Assembly (NCBI RefSeq): GCF_000972845.2 | Contig: NC_040022.1 | Span: forward strand, 7,160,979 to 7,224,978 | Direction: 5' to 3' | DNA: 64,000 nt | Source: Larimichthys crocea | Lineage: Eukaryota; Chordata; Actinopteri; Sciaenidae | Part shown: positions 13,104 through 25,396 of the stretch, in pieces | Layout: every line of letters begins with the position of its first letter | Numbering within the stretch: position 1 is the stretch's first letter | Translations under genes and position numbers: made by a program | Notes under the pieces: generated by a model | Databases searched by the model: none | Told to the model about the DNA's origin: nothing | The model's input: only the letters and a program-made list of their open reading frames with translations

Positions 13104-16100
13104 TCAGTCTGTGACCTCTCCGGTGTCCCATTTCGTTTTGGGTTCTTGCCACCACTCAGCCACGAAAGACTCCTCGTAGTCCCCTAAGCCCTCGAACTCA
13201 GAGTCAGGATTCTCTGATTGAGAGATGCCAATTTCTTCTGGACTTACCACACCCTTAAAAAAGTGAACACAAAATACTCTCAGTCAACAGCAAGCAAGCA
13301 TTTTGCTACCTTTTTCCATTCTATCTGGCGGAACTCAGATTTTTTTCCTTTTTTATATCTATAAATCTGTCACATGTGTACCCTGTAATTCAAGCCTAGT
13401 CCTCCTCCCCATCTCTCAGGTCCAGGCAGTGTGTAGAGCTGGGAGGAGCTGACCTGAGTTATGTGGCACAGCCTCAGTGGCCAACACCTCCCGGCCACAT
13501 ACCACACACCGGTGAAGGAAAACACAGCCCCCCTCCTGTTCTCTCTTCCGCAGTCTTCATTCCCTCTTTCTGTCCCTTTCATCCTCAGATTTCATGCTCC
13601 CTTTTCATAACCTCAACATAATATTTTAATATTTCAATATTCCTGACTTATAAAAAATAATACTGAAAATGTTTATTTTGTACTTTGGAAAGGAGGCAAA
13701 CTCCAAACTCAAAGTGTCACAACATATTTTCATACTGAAGTACCCCTAGGGTTGTCTAGTCATGCAGACGGTTTGAGTTTTATCTGCTGAGGTTTTGAGA
13801 TGTCTGTCTCTGAAACCTCCACCGCTACCACAGCAACAATGGAGTTTGATGGAATTTTGTTTGTGCAGTTTAAAAAAAGATGTCAGGGCATGCATGCTAA
13901 AAACCTGATTAGATAACATCAGCACAGCTAGACACTACTACTTGAAGTAAGTGGAAAGAAAAACACACCTGTAATTTGGGTCGTTTCTTCTGTCTGAATG
14001 TATAATTTTACTACTGAACAGATTATAGTATAGAGTATAGCGATGCGATTTGTTTCTTTACGGAAATCTCTGTGCACCGACACTCACAGAGTGGATACTC
14101 AGCTCAACTAACTTAAAAACCATCAGTTGTACCATCAGTTGTCTGTCTACATAGACCTCTAAGACCTCCTATAGAGAGCGAACTTATTTCTATAGTCAAT
14201 CAAATGCCAACTGCTGTCAACCATTCATGACAGATGGCCGCAGACCTTGAGTCAGGTTCTGTTCTTGGTTTCTCCCTCTTAAAGTGTAACTAAACCCTTA
14301 AACCACTTTTTTTTTTATGAAAACCAGTGTATACAGGTATTTAGTAGTGTTTTTGATCGATTCAGGTCCAAATCTTGAGCACAAAGTATTTCAATTACAC
14401 AGATTGTGTGATAAATATGAATAGCTACCTCCCTCTACTGGTTGGAACTTTGCTATTGAATTTGTATTTTGCGACTGGCTGATTTTGGAGGAAGGTAAGG
14501 TATGGTGGCAGCTTTTTTCATCAAGTGTCCAACTATCCCCCTCTGTAAGAGGAAGTTTTTCCTTGCCACTGACACAGAGTGCTTCATGGTTGGAATTGTT
14601 GGGTCTCCTTAAATAATATGATATAAATTCAAACTGAACTGAACTGTCAAACACAGACACAACCCTTCCAGCGGGTCGTTTCAGTTGGACTTTAAGCATC
14701 GCAGCTTTCCTCACAATATCCCTCTGCTTGGCAGAACAGTAGCAACATACCTCATCTTCTGTTTGCAGGTAGTTCAGTGCAAACTCCAGCATCTCCTTCT
14801 GCTTGGTTGTCTCGTTAAAATACCTCAGAGCCTCCTGAAAAAATAAAAGCGACATCAGCTCTCCTGTTGACCCGAGCAGCAGGCGAGTACAAACCAGCTT
14901 CTGACTGGTTTATAGCTCTGTGCTCAACAACAAATTTGGCCTGTTCTTCTGTTTACTGCTTTTTTTTTGCCTCTCAGTTTGAAAGCCTTAAAGTATTTAC
15001 AGCAGTACCTTCAGAAGACAAAGATGTTTATAGCCAGGTTCAATTATACAGAGCGGGCACACTGCAGCTGCTACCAAAAAACATCAAGTGAAGAAGTGAA
15101 AAAAACAAGTCTGTCTTTATGAGAGAGTATATGGGTTTCTAATTACCACCCCGAGATTGTGTCAATGTTCACGCCAAGACCGCTTCATTCTATAGCTTTG
15201 GTTAAATACAGCCAGTGTGAATTTTCTGCTGCCTCTAAACAATCCAAACTACATCATCAAAGCCACTGCTTCAACCACCAAGTCTCTGGAAGGACCCAAT
15301 GAGAAGAGTAATAAAGTTTCACTCACAGGCCGAGGCTGAAAGTCACTTTCTTCGAGTCCCCACTGCTCCCGGTAGAAGCGATAGTACGCTACGTTTTGTT
15401 GCATCACCTGGTCTTTTTTGTCAAACAGCATGTAGCTGGCTGCACACGGAGCAGCGTTCTTTACATCATTCACTGTAAAGGATCATAAATGAATACATGT
15501 GTGAGTTCCAAAGCATTAACCCAAGGCTCTCTTTAGCCCCGGATAAGGATCTTACACAGATTTCTCATAGTTATTGTAGTTCTTACATTTATAATAGGAA
15601 AACTGGAGGTAGTGATACATGGTGGCTACAAACTTCTCCACAAAAAAGCCTCCGACGCTTGGTGTCAGGTGCTCTTCACATTTGACCTTACATTTCAGCA
15701 CTTCAACGTAGAGATCTGAGGGAAGCAGGAGGGAGAACGTGAGTAACACAAGCTGTTATTTTCTCATCTAAAGCATACTGAACCCAATCTGTTTTTTTCT
15801 TACCTGCCAGGGTGGGATAGAAGTCTTTGAACTCTACAATCTCATATGAGCCCTCACAGCCTGCCAAGCAGCTACTGTATATTTCAAAGTACTGTGTGAT
15901 GGCCTGCTCCATGTTTCGAGCGCTGCTGCTGAAGTCTCCGTTATTGTAAAGCATCACACTCTTCAGGAAAATACTCTGGACAACAAAGAGATTGATTAGA
16001 GTTGAGCATGTGTTTGAATTTGCACAATGGATCAGGATGATCATCTACGAACCTCATAGGGCTGCTCCTCGTGGTCGATGAGATATTCTTCCACATCAAA

Positions 16101-17530
16101 TAGCGTCTTGTAGTAGTTCATGTTCTTGGTCAGCGATGGATCAGTCGGGTTCTTCTTCAGGAAGGTGTGGGCTGCTGCTACAGCCTTCTCTAGGTTGTTG
16201 AGCTGAGGAAGAATAGAAATTTGATTGGATAATATTTTCAGGATTTTCTCAAAATCACTCTCAGCAGCTTCTGTTAATTTTTACAGGATAACATGACCTT
16301 TGACCCCTTTGCTCCTACAACTACTAACAGATGTGGATCACTGGAAGTTGAATGAATGAATGGAAAACCAGTGTGGTGCTGTGATGCAGAAATGTAAAAA
16401 TAAGAGACAATTGCAGGTTTATATGGAAGCCTTGAATAAAAAGATTAACTCACAGAGAGGTGGACAGACAGTCCGGTGTCATAAAACACTAAGTAGGATC
16501 AATGTCAGCTTAGATGTAGAACTTTATTCAACAGACAAAACCATAAAGTCCAGTTTAAAGCTTTCAGACAAAGTCCTTTGATGTGGTGAGTGTCACTAAC
16601 GCCTCTAGAAACGGGGGGAAAAATGAGACGAGTGTTTTCGCTGCAGAAGCAAACCCGGTCCTCATCACCCCGTCTGACAGAAGAATAAGGGGATTGTTTG
16701 AGGGGAACACTGGAAGAGACGTGGCACATACTCAACTCCAGGAGGGCGGCTGGAGGGCGCAACAAAGCAGCAGGGGAAATTATACTGCACATGAAGCCGA
16801 CTAGAAATTTCCTTTCGGTGAGTCAAACCGAGTCAGTCTGCGTCGAGGAACCGATCGCAGAATTTATGGAGTGACCCGTTACGCACGGTTATAGTAGTTA
16901 AATCTGTTCCTGTGCCAGCTTTTAACAGCAACAAATGTCCTGCAGTAACTTTATATTACATTTCTATAAGCCCCACTTTGGTTTCAAACTAGAACTTGCA
17001 TTAAATGTGACTGTATTCAGTGTAACTTTAGGATTTCGTGGTAAAGGCCTGCGTTTATTTTGTGCTCCAGAAGCCCCTGGTCTCACCTGGTAGTGCGCAT
17101 ACTGTATGTACCGATACGGCACCCTTTTCTCGAAAGTTTCCAGTGTGTCTCTGTTTGGGTAGGAGAGTTTAAACACTGGAAACTCCGCTTTGCACTTTTT
17201 AAGGCACGCAGCTCTCAGCAGGATATGGCGCACGACGCGGAGAGTGTTATCCACGAGCTGGGTGTCGTTGTCCCGGCTAACGGAGCTGCAGTTGCGGCTA
17301 CAGTACGCCTCGCTGTCCCGCAGCAGCCGGTGGAGACGCAGGCTGAGCTCCAGGAACTTGATGCTTTCTGCCCAGTTCTGCGCCGCGTACTGCTCCAGCG
17401 CGTATCCGTACGTGGAGTCCAGAGGCATGATGTCCTTCTGGGGGAAACTTTTAAAGCTGTACTTCTCATACTGAGCATCCACCAGGGCCGAGAGGAGCAA
17501 GGCCAGACACAGGCTCTTTAGGAGCATCAT
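13104..17530 (-). CDS. p3h4: P3H4 (SC65/LEPREL4), non-catalytic leprecan-family ER protein
   Basis: Endoplasmic-reticulum protein that in mammals joins prolyl 3-hydroxylase 3 and lysyl hydroxylase 1 in a collagen-modifying complex. It has no 2-oxoglutarate dioxygenase domain of its own. Seven exons in transcript order: 17530-17087, 16202-16053, 15975-15804, 15715-15587, 15472-15327, 14834-14751, 13253-13104, giving 424 residues. The start is the ATG pair at 17525-17530 ahead of a signal peptide ([20 protein letters not shown]). The four CXXXC motifs typical of leprecans and CRTAP are present: CSRNC (77-81), CLKKC (109-113), CLAGC (234-238), CKVKC (264-268). The SYMLFD segment and the acidic C-terminus with FEGLGDYEE match mammalian P3H4. 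The donor after 16053 (gttcgt) is weak but keeps phase. The gene is head to head with fkbp10. Confidence 0.95.
14505..14650 (+). repeat. Teleost interspersed repeat remnant
   Basis: Blocks gaggaagtttttccttgcca, gaattgttgggtctccttaa, ataatat and the tail actgaactgaactg follow the order of a very common fish element (recalled, not searched). It lies in the last intron of p3h4 and creates an open frame downstream of the penultimate exon that is not coding. Confidence 0.6.
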
Positions 17531-18088
17531 CACCTCCACCGGATCCGGCTGGAGACTGGTCTTGTTTTGAATGGATCAAGAAACTTCCTCTTTTACCAGG
17601 GAATGCTCATGCCTGTCTGCACGTAGGCTGGAAACCGAGAAACCTACAGGCTGAAAACAAGAGCTTCTTGTCAAGGATTTCAAAATAAAAGCCCCACTGA
17701 TATTTAAACCAAATTTCATAGATATTTAATGTTACAGCCAGGCATCCTTTAAAGTAAAGTAAAGTAATGTGTCCCTTTATTATTTTCCACATGTATACTA
17801 GAGATACCTCTTAAGATAAATCACAAATTTAATTGTTAAATTAAATGAATTGATTTTCTTCTGTGGTGCATTGTACACCTATTTCACACACACACACACA
17901 CAAAAAAAAAATGCACATATTGTGTTTACTTTGCTGATTTATCTAAAAAAAAAAACTCTTCAAAACTATAATGATTAAATTTATATTGTGGCTGCATGTT
18001 AGACCAATAAAACTACTGGCTCTGGTAACTTTAAGCATGTCAAATGTATAAAAAATACAAATAAATGTGTACTGTATGTATAAAATGA

Positions 18089-18176
18089 ATGAACTCTTTA
18101 GCTGACAAACGTTTACTTTGAAGAAATACGTGATGAACTCTTTAGCTGACAAACGTTTACTTTGAAGAAATACGTG
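18089..18176. repeat. Perfect 44-bp tandem duplication
   Basis: Copy 1 at 18089-18132 and copy 2 at 18133-18176 are identical base for base and adjoin directly. Each begins atgaactctttagctgac and ends gaagaaatacgtg. The lack of any mismatch suggests a recent event. Confidence 0.97.
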
Positions 18177-18804
18177 TGAATTTCCGGTATAAGTTGTGGT
18201 AACTCTTGCTTGCTTGACAGAAACGTCACAGTCTGAGTTTGGGCTTCAAAAATTAGAAGAGGGTCCAGGTTTCCTTCAGTTTCCAGGGTCAAAGCACCGA
18301 CCAGACTCACGAACCAAAAATAATTTAATAATATTATTATCTATATTATATAAGGATCTTGTTGTTTTTATAATTTAATAAATTGGTAAATTTTGTGTCC
18401 AGCTGTCAGGCTGTAGGATAATATCTTTATAAAACAGAATAGTTTGAGGGATTCTTGTATTTTCAGCGTGGTTGTGATTTGCATCTACATTCCGAGCAAA
18501 CTGACAAGCTGGGACATGAGCTTAAACATCCATTCACATAGTTGACACATCACATTTGGGCAAATCTAACCCCCCATAGGAAAAATCTGCAACTTTGCAC
18601 ATTCATAATGTTAGAAACCATGCAGCCCTGCAGCTCAATGTCATTTTTCCTGAGGTAGACACACTCAAGCAGTGCAAACCTGCCGCACTTTATTATTTTC
18701 AGCTCATGTCATACGTGAGTGAAATCATGGGGCCAGGCCTCTGAGCCAGGCTTTACACGTTTGCAGAATTCTTTTAAAAAATGGGTGGGGGCCCGCGGGC
18801 CACT

Positions 18805-18849
18805 GCTCCTCCTCCTCCTCCTCCTCCTCCTCCTCCTCCTGCTGCTGCT
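18805..18849. repeat. (CTC)n/(CTG)n microsatellite
   Basis: About twelve CTC units followed by CTG units, in the p3h4-fkbp10 spacer. Confidence 0.9.
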
Positions 18850-19059
18850 CTTTGGAGTCCATGACCTGAAAGATGCGTTAAGTAAGACAGACACAGACTG
18901 AACCAGGCCGGAAGTTTTGTCGAATCTCCTTTGAGAATAAAAGCACAAAACAAATGCACAGTCTTCAAGTAATTTTCGAATTGAATTGCAATTACATTAT
19001 ATTTGTTGTCATTGTTTTTCTGCAGTATACCTATGATTGTTTATTTATTATATTGTTGG

Positions 19060-19258
19060 CAGTGACTCAGTCTGCAGGGATTTGGCTTGGGAACTGGAGG
19101 GGAAGTATGGAGGGTGGACTAGTAGCTGGAGAGGTGCCAGTTCACCTCCAGGGCACTGCTAACTGCTCTCAGGGTGCTGCTCTGTGTGGCTGCCCATCAT
19201 TCCACCATCTCTCAGCATATGCATGTCTATGAGACTTGTGTGTGTGTGTGTGTGCTTG
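19060..19258 (+). repeat. Probable teleost interspersed repeat with terminal (TG)n
   Basis: Contains gagaggtgccagttcacctc, cagggcactgct and a downstream (TG)n run. This order resembles a dispersed fish element with the core ggtgccagttcacctcctgg. The match is from memory and the copy is diverged. Confidence 0.45.
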
Positions 19259-20437
19259 TGACTGTATTTCTGTATGATTTGTATATACAGGAAATTACTG
19301 GTTAACACAGTAACTGTTTGATAAAGGCCTATTATATTTCTACTTTCAAAGGCATACTGGTGTTGCTGAAAATAAATTAAAAGACACCCTAGTCTAATTC
19401 AAAATAATGTAACATTAGGATCAAAAATTGGGTTGGTGACCAGAAAGGGGGAGTTATAAATCTTATTTTAGACATCTGAACAACATTTTGAATCTAATCA
19501 TCTATCGTTTATGTTATGGAATTTTCTATCCTTAGGTTACTTGAGGTCACGTGTGGGCCTTGAGGTCCTCTGCAGTATTAATTGTTTGTCTTTGACTAGG
19601 TGCCACCATATCTCAACACTGTGGTGGCTGGGGTTGAAGAGACCTGTTGCTGCCTTCCTAGACATAATAGATAGCTTGTTGTTGCCGTTCCAATCTGTGT
19701 AAACAGACATCTGTGTCTCCAGACTAGAATATGCTGACAATAACACCTCCATGTGTAAAGACATTCTCTTTGACTAATTCTGGGCGTGTAGTATTTGGGG
19801 TGTGATCTTTGGGTTTAAAGTTTATTCACCATCACGAGTTCGTCAGAATGCGAGACGATGTACTTTGAAAGTGTCTCTAATTCTCCTTGGCCAAGCCTCA
19901 ATAAATAATACAGCATAAGACATGAGAGGCTCCTGAACACTTTCTTCCCTCCTGACCTCACCTTTGACCTTTGACTTCAGCAATTTCTCCACAACAGTTT
20001 ACTTTTATGCATTAGGTATGCAACTTTAATCCCTTAAAATAAGTTTACCCCTTTAGTTTCTGCATCAGCTGACAAGTCCTTGAAGCTACTTTGTGGCTCA
20101 TCTGAAGGAAACCAAGAGCCCAGTATAACTGAATAAAAACACATCACATCCAGCATTTCTAGAAGAGGTTTTAAGAAATCAATTTATATGCATGCATTTG
20201 TTTATTTATTTATTTAAACATTAAGAGTCGTTTTAACCTTCTACATATTTCTGAGAAGGCATTTATTTTGTAATAGTAACCGGAAGCAGTCTATCTTAAT
20301 CCAGCACTCTTCACACAGCTCCACCATGGTCCCAGATTTCTTGCGGTACTTCTCTCTCCACTTCAGCCGCATCTCCCTGCTGGCAGACGGGTCTTTCTAC
20401 TGTGCGAGCTTCCGCAGTTGTTGTAACGACTTTTGGA

Positions 20438-23400
20438 ATGGATCCGACAGTATGTTTGGTTTTATTTCTCCTTCATGTAGTTACTGTGAAGTGCAGCACG
20501 GAGCCGTTTGTGGATGTTATTGTTGATCGGTACGACGTGCCCAAAGTTTGTCCTCGAGAGGTGCAAACAGAAGATTTCATCCGGTATCACTTTAACGGCT
20601 CTTTACATGCAGACGGGAAAAAGTTTGACTCCAGGTGAAGTTACAGCGACACACACTGTTTAATGTTTTTCTACATTAATGTTCTCATGTGCAAATGGCG
20701 AAATTATAACGTTGGCATGCAGCATGTAATTATCAGAAAATGTTTCCAGTGGTGATTAAAATGGTGCAGTAAGACCTCTCCAAACGAGTTATTTGATATA
20801 ATGGAGAAACTGATGCATGCATGCAGGCTCGTTTTACTGCAGCTGAAATAACAACTGCAAATATGTCAACATCTCTTGTCAAAGTAAACTCCCTGTGTCA
20901 CACTGAGCATTATGCAATATGCACGCCTTATATATTTTTGCAGTAGTTTTTCTGTAGTTGTGGTGATGAATATCTGTTGCCATGCCTCAAGCAACCACTT
21001 AGGTACTTAAAAGAAGGAGATGAGGTCCATTTCTATAACACTGCTGATGTGGATGGAACATTGAATGTTGGTTTTATTACAACTTTCTGTGGTTTTCATT
21101 GATTATACTCCCTCATCCACCAATCCTCCAACAGTCATGACCGAGGCAAGGCGTTCATCAGCCAGGTGGGCCTGGGCAGACTTATCACAGGGATGGACCG
21201 AGGTCTTCAGGGCATGTGTGTCAATGAGCGGAGGAGGATAATAATCCCTCCACACCTGGCCTACGGAAGCGTCGGAACAGGTGCACCTAAGCGCATGTAA
21301 AGGCATTTTGTTGGATGCATTATCAGTGCTGGTTTATGTGAACTGGTGTTTGTCTGATAGGTGAGGTAATTCCTCCTGATGCTGTGCTGGTGTATGACGT
21401 TGTCCTGCTGGACATATGGAGCACAGAGGACAAGGTCCAGATCCGCACACTGAGTAAACCCACGAGGTGCAACCGCACCATTGTGGCATCAGATTTTGCC
21501 CGTTACCACTATAACGGCACCCTGCTGTCGGGTGCACCCTTTGACTCCAGGTGAGGCTGCAGTCTGGTGTAGTGTTTTCAGCTGGGAAGTTGAACATTGA
21601 TGATGAACATTCAAGTATGTCTTCTCTGTTTCTGTAATTTAGTTACTCGAGGAATGAAACCTATGACACCTACGTGGGAAAAGGCCACCTCATCAGAGGC
21701 ATGGATAAGGGTCTTCTAGGCATGTGTGTTGGGGAGAGAAGGGTCATCATCGTCCCACCCTTCCTGGCATATGGAGAGAGCGGCTCTGGTACTAACATAA
21801 TGTTCAAGATGACTGTAATAATTTACACTTTTATTGTCAAAGGTCTGCCCAGAAGGTTCAGAACTAATCCTAAAAGTGTGCTTAAAAAGGTAAAAGAGTT
21901 AGAGAGTTAGTTCAGGTCAGTGTGTTACCTGCAGTCAACAACAGTGGGCGCGTCCGTTTTAGCTTGTTGTCAGCCCTTTCCGAAGAGAAACTGAAGCATT
22001 TATATCAATCTATACTCTCTTCAAAGTGATTGGAGAGAGTGATATAAACGCTACAGTATCCCCTCAGAAAAGGCTGTCTGGACCGCAAGGTAAGGTGGAG
22101 AAAAAGCTCTAAATATAAGCCTGAACTGATACTGATTCGCTGACCACCAGACACTGACCATGGAAGTACTTCATATGGCCCCACTTCAAACATTCAAACC
22201 AATCCTTTCAGGTGAACAATATGTAATTGGTGCGGACCCTGAAACCGTGCGTCTTACCTTTTTCCTAACAGGAACTCGGATCCCTCCTCAGGCTACGCTG
22301 GTGTTCGAGGTGCTGATGGTTGATATATTCAACCCTAAGGATGATCTGATCGTGGAGGTAAAAGAGGTGCCTGAAGGTTGCACCCGCAGGACAGTGACCG
22401 GAGATTATATTCGCTACCACTACAACGGGACCTTCCAGGATGGCACGGCCTTCGACTCAAGGTAAAATAGAAAGTTCTCCCTTCTCAATAAATAAATGTA
22501 AGTGGTATTAACTCTGAGTTTAACACTTGCTTTGTCAGCTACCAGCGAAACAGCACCTATAACACTTACATCGGCATGGGATATGTGATCCGAGGGATGG
22601 ACAAAGCCCTGATAGGATTGTGCATAGGAGAGAAGAGAAGGATTACCGTCCCTCCTCACTTGGCGTATGGCGAAGATGGAGTTGGTGAGTTTGACACATT
22701 CAGGAACATTCAAAGGACACTTGGAATGGACCAACAAACCACCATGCTTTCCTGTTAACTTTCTTTTTTTTTGTAGGAGACCTTATTCCTGGCTCTGCTG
22801 TTCTGATCTTTGACATTCACGTCATTGATTTCCACAACCCTAAAGACCCGGTCGACATCAAAGTTACCCACAAGCCTGAGGAATGCAAAATGACCAGTGA
22901 AGCTGACGACTTGATTCTGTATCGATATAATTGTTCCTTGATGGATGGCACCCTGCTGTACTCCTCGTGAGCACCCTCTGCTGTTCACTCTGCTGCACTG
23001 CATCTTCCTCCTCCCGGTTCATGCATGTAATCATTGCCGGATACTTGTCAGCTTGAAACATAATGTTTACGTATCCATGAGACAGCACGCATTCCTGCAT
23101 GGCCTGGTATTTTAAACATGAGAAAGTTTTATTTAGCTTTAATTTATTTATTTACTTAAATTAAGAGTGGTGACAGGGTATGTGTTCATTTCCAGGGACA
23201 ATCAGAACTCACCATCCACTACGACCCTCGGAGCAAACATGGTGATCTCGGGTCTGGAGACAGGTTTGATCGGCATGTGTGTGGGCGAGAGGAGGGAGGT
23301 GGTCATTCCACCACACTGGGGACATGGTGAAAGTGGAGGTCAGTCACTGGAACAACTTAGATTACACAACACTGCACACACTTTCTTTCGACCCAGAATC

Positions 23401-23888
23401 ATGTTTCCACTCCCCTGTCTTGGTGTCTGCAGCTGGAGGAGTTCCCAGCAGTGCAGTGCTCTTCTTTGAGCTGGAATTAGTGGAGCTGCAGAAGGGTGTG
23501 CCTGAAGGCTTCATGTTTGTGTGGTTAGGAGACAGTCCTGATCCCCTCTTTCCTGCTATGGACCTCAACGGTGACAAAGAGGTCCCTCTAGAGGAGGTAA
23601 GCAGACAAGCTTGGCCCAGTATTTTTTTCCTCTGCTAAATGTATTTTTTAAAGCAACAAAAAAGTTTTTAACAGTGCAACCGTGTCATGTTTACTCCAGT
23701 TTTCAGCCTTCATCATGCTCCAAGTTGAACAGGGCAATGGTCGTCTTCGTCCGGGGATCGATAGTGACAGCATCATTAAGGATATATTCAATAACCAGGA
23801 CCACAATAAAGATGGGAAAATCGTAGAAGATGAACTGACATCTAAAGTGGTTGAGGACTCTGAACAAGTAAAACGAGATGAGTTGTAA
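20438..23888 (+). CDS. fkbp10: FKBP10 (FKBP65), ER peptidyl-prolyl isomerase with four FKBP domains
   Basis: ER-resident collagen chaperone and prolyl isomerase; loss in human causes brittle bone and Bruck syndromes. Ten exons: 20438-20634, 21135-21280, 21361-21550, 21643-21788, 22272-22461, 22539-22684, 22777-22966, 23196-23338, 23433-23596, 23700-23888, giving 566 residues. The ATG at 20438 opens a signal peptide ([20 protein letters not shown]). Four FKBP domains follow, each with an R/Y-YHYNG-like block, a GMDxGLxGMCVxERR helix and a PPHLAYG strand. The fourth is altered at the pocket ([13 protein letters not shown]), as in the mammalian protein. Two EF-hand loops, [12 protein letters not shown] (493-504) and [12 protein letters not shown] (538-549), precede the C-terminal RDEL retrieval signal. 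Domain order and length match mammalian FKBP10 (582 residues as recalled). Confidence 0.96.
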
Positions 23889-24316
23889 AGGGGACGCATG
23901 CTGTGTTGTTGTTGTGATGGTCATCTTAGCATCTGTGTAGATTTAAACATTGTTGAGCCTTTAGACAGTCAGATAATTGGCTTTGCAAGATTCTGTTCAA
24001 ATATATCAATGCCATCTCACAGCTAGTTGAACCAGTCAGTCATTGTAATGGAGCTGAATAACAACAGTCTAAGAAAACATCTGTGTTTGAGGGGTCAGTA
24101 TGACGTGTACAAGGAACAGGTGTTTGAAAATGTGAAAACTGGTCAGTACTGAAACTGTCTCAAACATTTGGGCTGGGCCCTTCATCCAGAATACATTTTA
24201 CAGAAATTAGTTATGAATAAAGTGCCTCATAAAAATGATGAAAACCACTGGTTGTACAGCATATTTCTGAGTGAAAAAAAGTTATATTACTAGTGTGTTG
24301 TGAAACATAAAATAAA
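23889..24316 (+). other. fkbp10: fkbp10 3' UTR
   Basis: The region extends from the stop codon to a plus-strand AATAAA at 24311-24316. An earlier AATAAA lies near 24217. It ends within about 40 bp of the opposing nt5c3b poly(A) signal. Confidence 0.6.
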
Positions 24317-24348
24317 CTGTTTTATAATAAAATGAAGAGATCATTTAC

Positions 24349-25396
24349 TTTATTTCTTCCACAATGGACATGTACATACACATATTTCTAAAATTAGTTT
24401 GACAGACATTAATTCAGTGGCCTGAATTTTAATGAAAAAAAAACTGCAAAATGTTTGAATGAAAAGTGATAGGGAAGAGATGAAAACACATTTTATTTCA
24501 GGTTGGAACATGAAGAGGAAATGAGTTTGGACAAAAAAATGAACTGACTGTACGTGGCAAACTCTACAGATAACAGAGCAAAAAAAGAAAAGTCATTTGG
24601 ATGACTTTGTGTTAAGACTCAGTTATTACACTTTTGGAAATGTATTTGTTGCAGTCTAGAAACTAACTAACTTTAATCTCTTTTTTGAAACCATACTGCT
24701 AGAATGACTGAAGGTAAAATCACCAACATCCTGTTAGTTTTAGTAAAACTTCTGAGGTAGCAGTTAGTTCTTACAAATTATATCTATGAAGTTTTGTTTT
24801 TGCTCAGCTAGTTATTTAACTCTTAAAATCAAGTTGCACTGATTTTAAAAAAATACGATCTGTACCGTTTGACAGTGTTACGCTTGACAGTGTAACCAGA
24901 AACTGGAAGACTTGACACTGTAATAGAAAAGTTAAACCTTTTTAAACACTTCGGGTTAAAATGAGCATGTAAGAGGCTGGAAATCACTTTCAAACCAAAT
25001 GCAGAGTCAAGTGTTGCCATTTGTGTTGTGCGTTTTTTCGTTCCCTTTACCATTACATCCTTAATGAATACCAAAACCGTTTGAGAACACCAATATTCCC
25101 CCAAATAAACAAAAACTTGACATGATGCACAGAAGATGAGCAGTGCAAATCTGGCCTCTATCACATACAGTATAGTTTAAACAATAAACAAGAGAAGAAG
25201 GCCAGTGGACAGAGATATAAAAGGGTGAGATGTGCGAGGCCTGCGGCTGTCAACTGGACTGGTGAACAGTTTTGTGGAATAAAAAATAATGACACATTCT
25301 TAGCTGGTTGTCAGTAAGCCTTCAATTGGCAGTTTCTGAGCAGGGGGCTCCTCAGCTGATGCCCTTGAATGCCCAATACCAATGGTTGTGGTATTT
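24349..25396 (-). other. nt5c3b: nt5c3b 3' UTR
   Basis: The region extends from the nt5c3b stop to a minus-strand AATAAA (tttatt at 24349-24354). No other coding signal was seen in it. Confidence 0.55.

Larger units (their letters stand above)
17531..20437. other. Spacer between divergent p3h4 and fkbp10
   Basis: No coding exon was recognised in these 2.9 kb. The region contains the 5' flanks of both genes, an A/T-rich stretch, a CA run (17886-17901), a perfect 44-bp tandem duplication (18089-18176), a CTC microsatellite (18805-18849) and a repeat remnant (19060-19258). Any shared promoter elements cannot be assigned by eye. Confidence 0.6.

Noticed and set aside
14391..14750. Extension of the p3h4 penultimate exon through VCCYCSAKQ...
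   Set aside because: A gtatgt donor closes the exon at 14751, and the extension runs straight into an interspersed repeat. The acidic C-terminal exon at 13104-13253 completes the protein.
17528..17539. p3h4 start three codons earlier (MEV...)
   Set aside because: The triplet at 17537-17539 reads GTG on the minus strand. The first true ATG is at 17530.
21789..21910. Read-through of fkbp10 exon 4 giving a Lys-rich tail
   Set aside because: The donor at 21789 and the 146-base exon pattern show that this is intron. Retention cannot be judged without transcripts.
22160..22271. In-frame ATG and open sequence running into fkbp10 exon 5
   Set aside because: It lies in the intron with a good acceptor at 22270-22271 and the exon has the same size and phases as its sister exons. 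The upstream open frame is chance.
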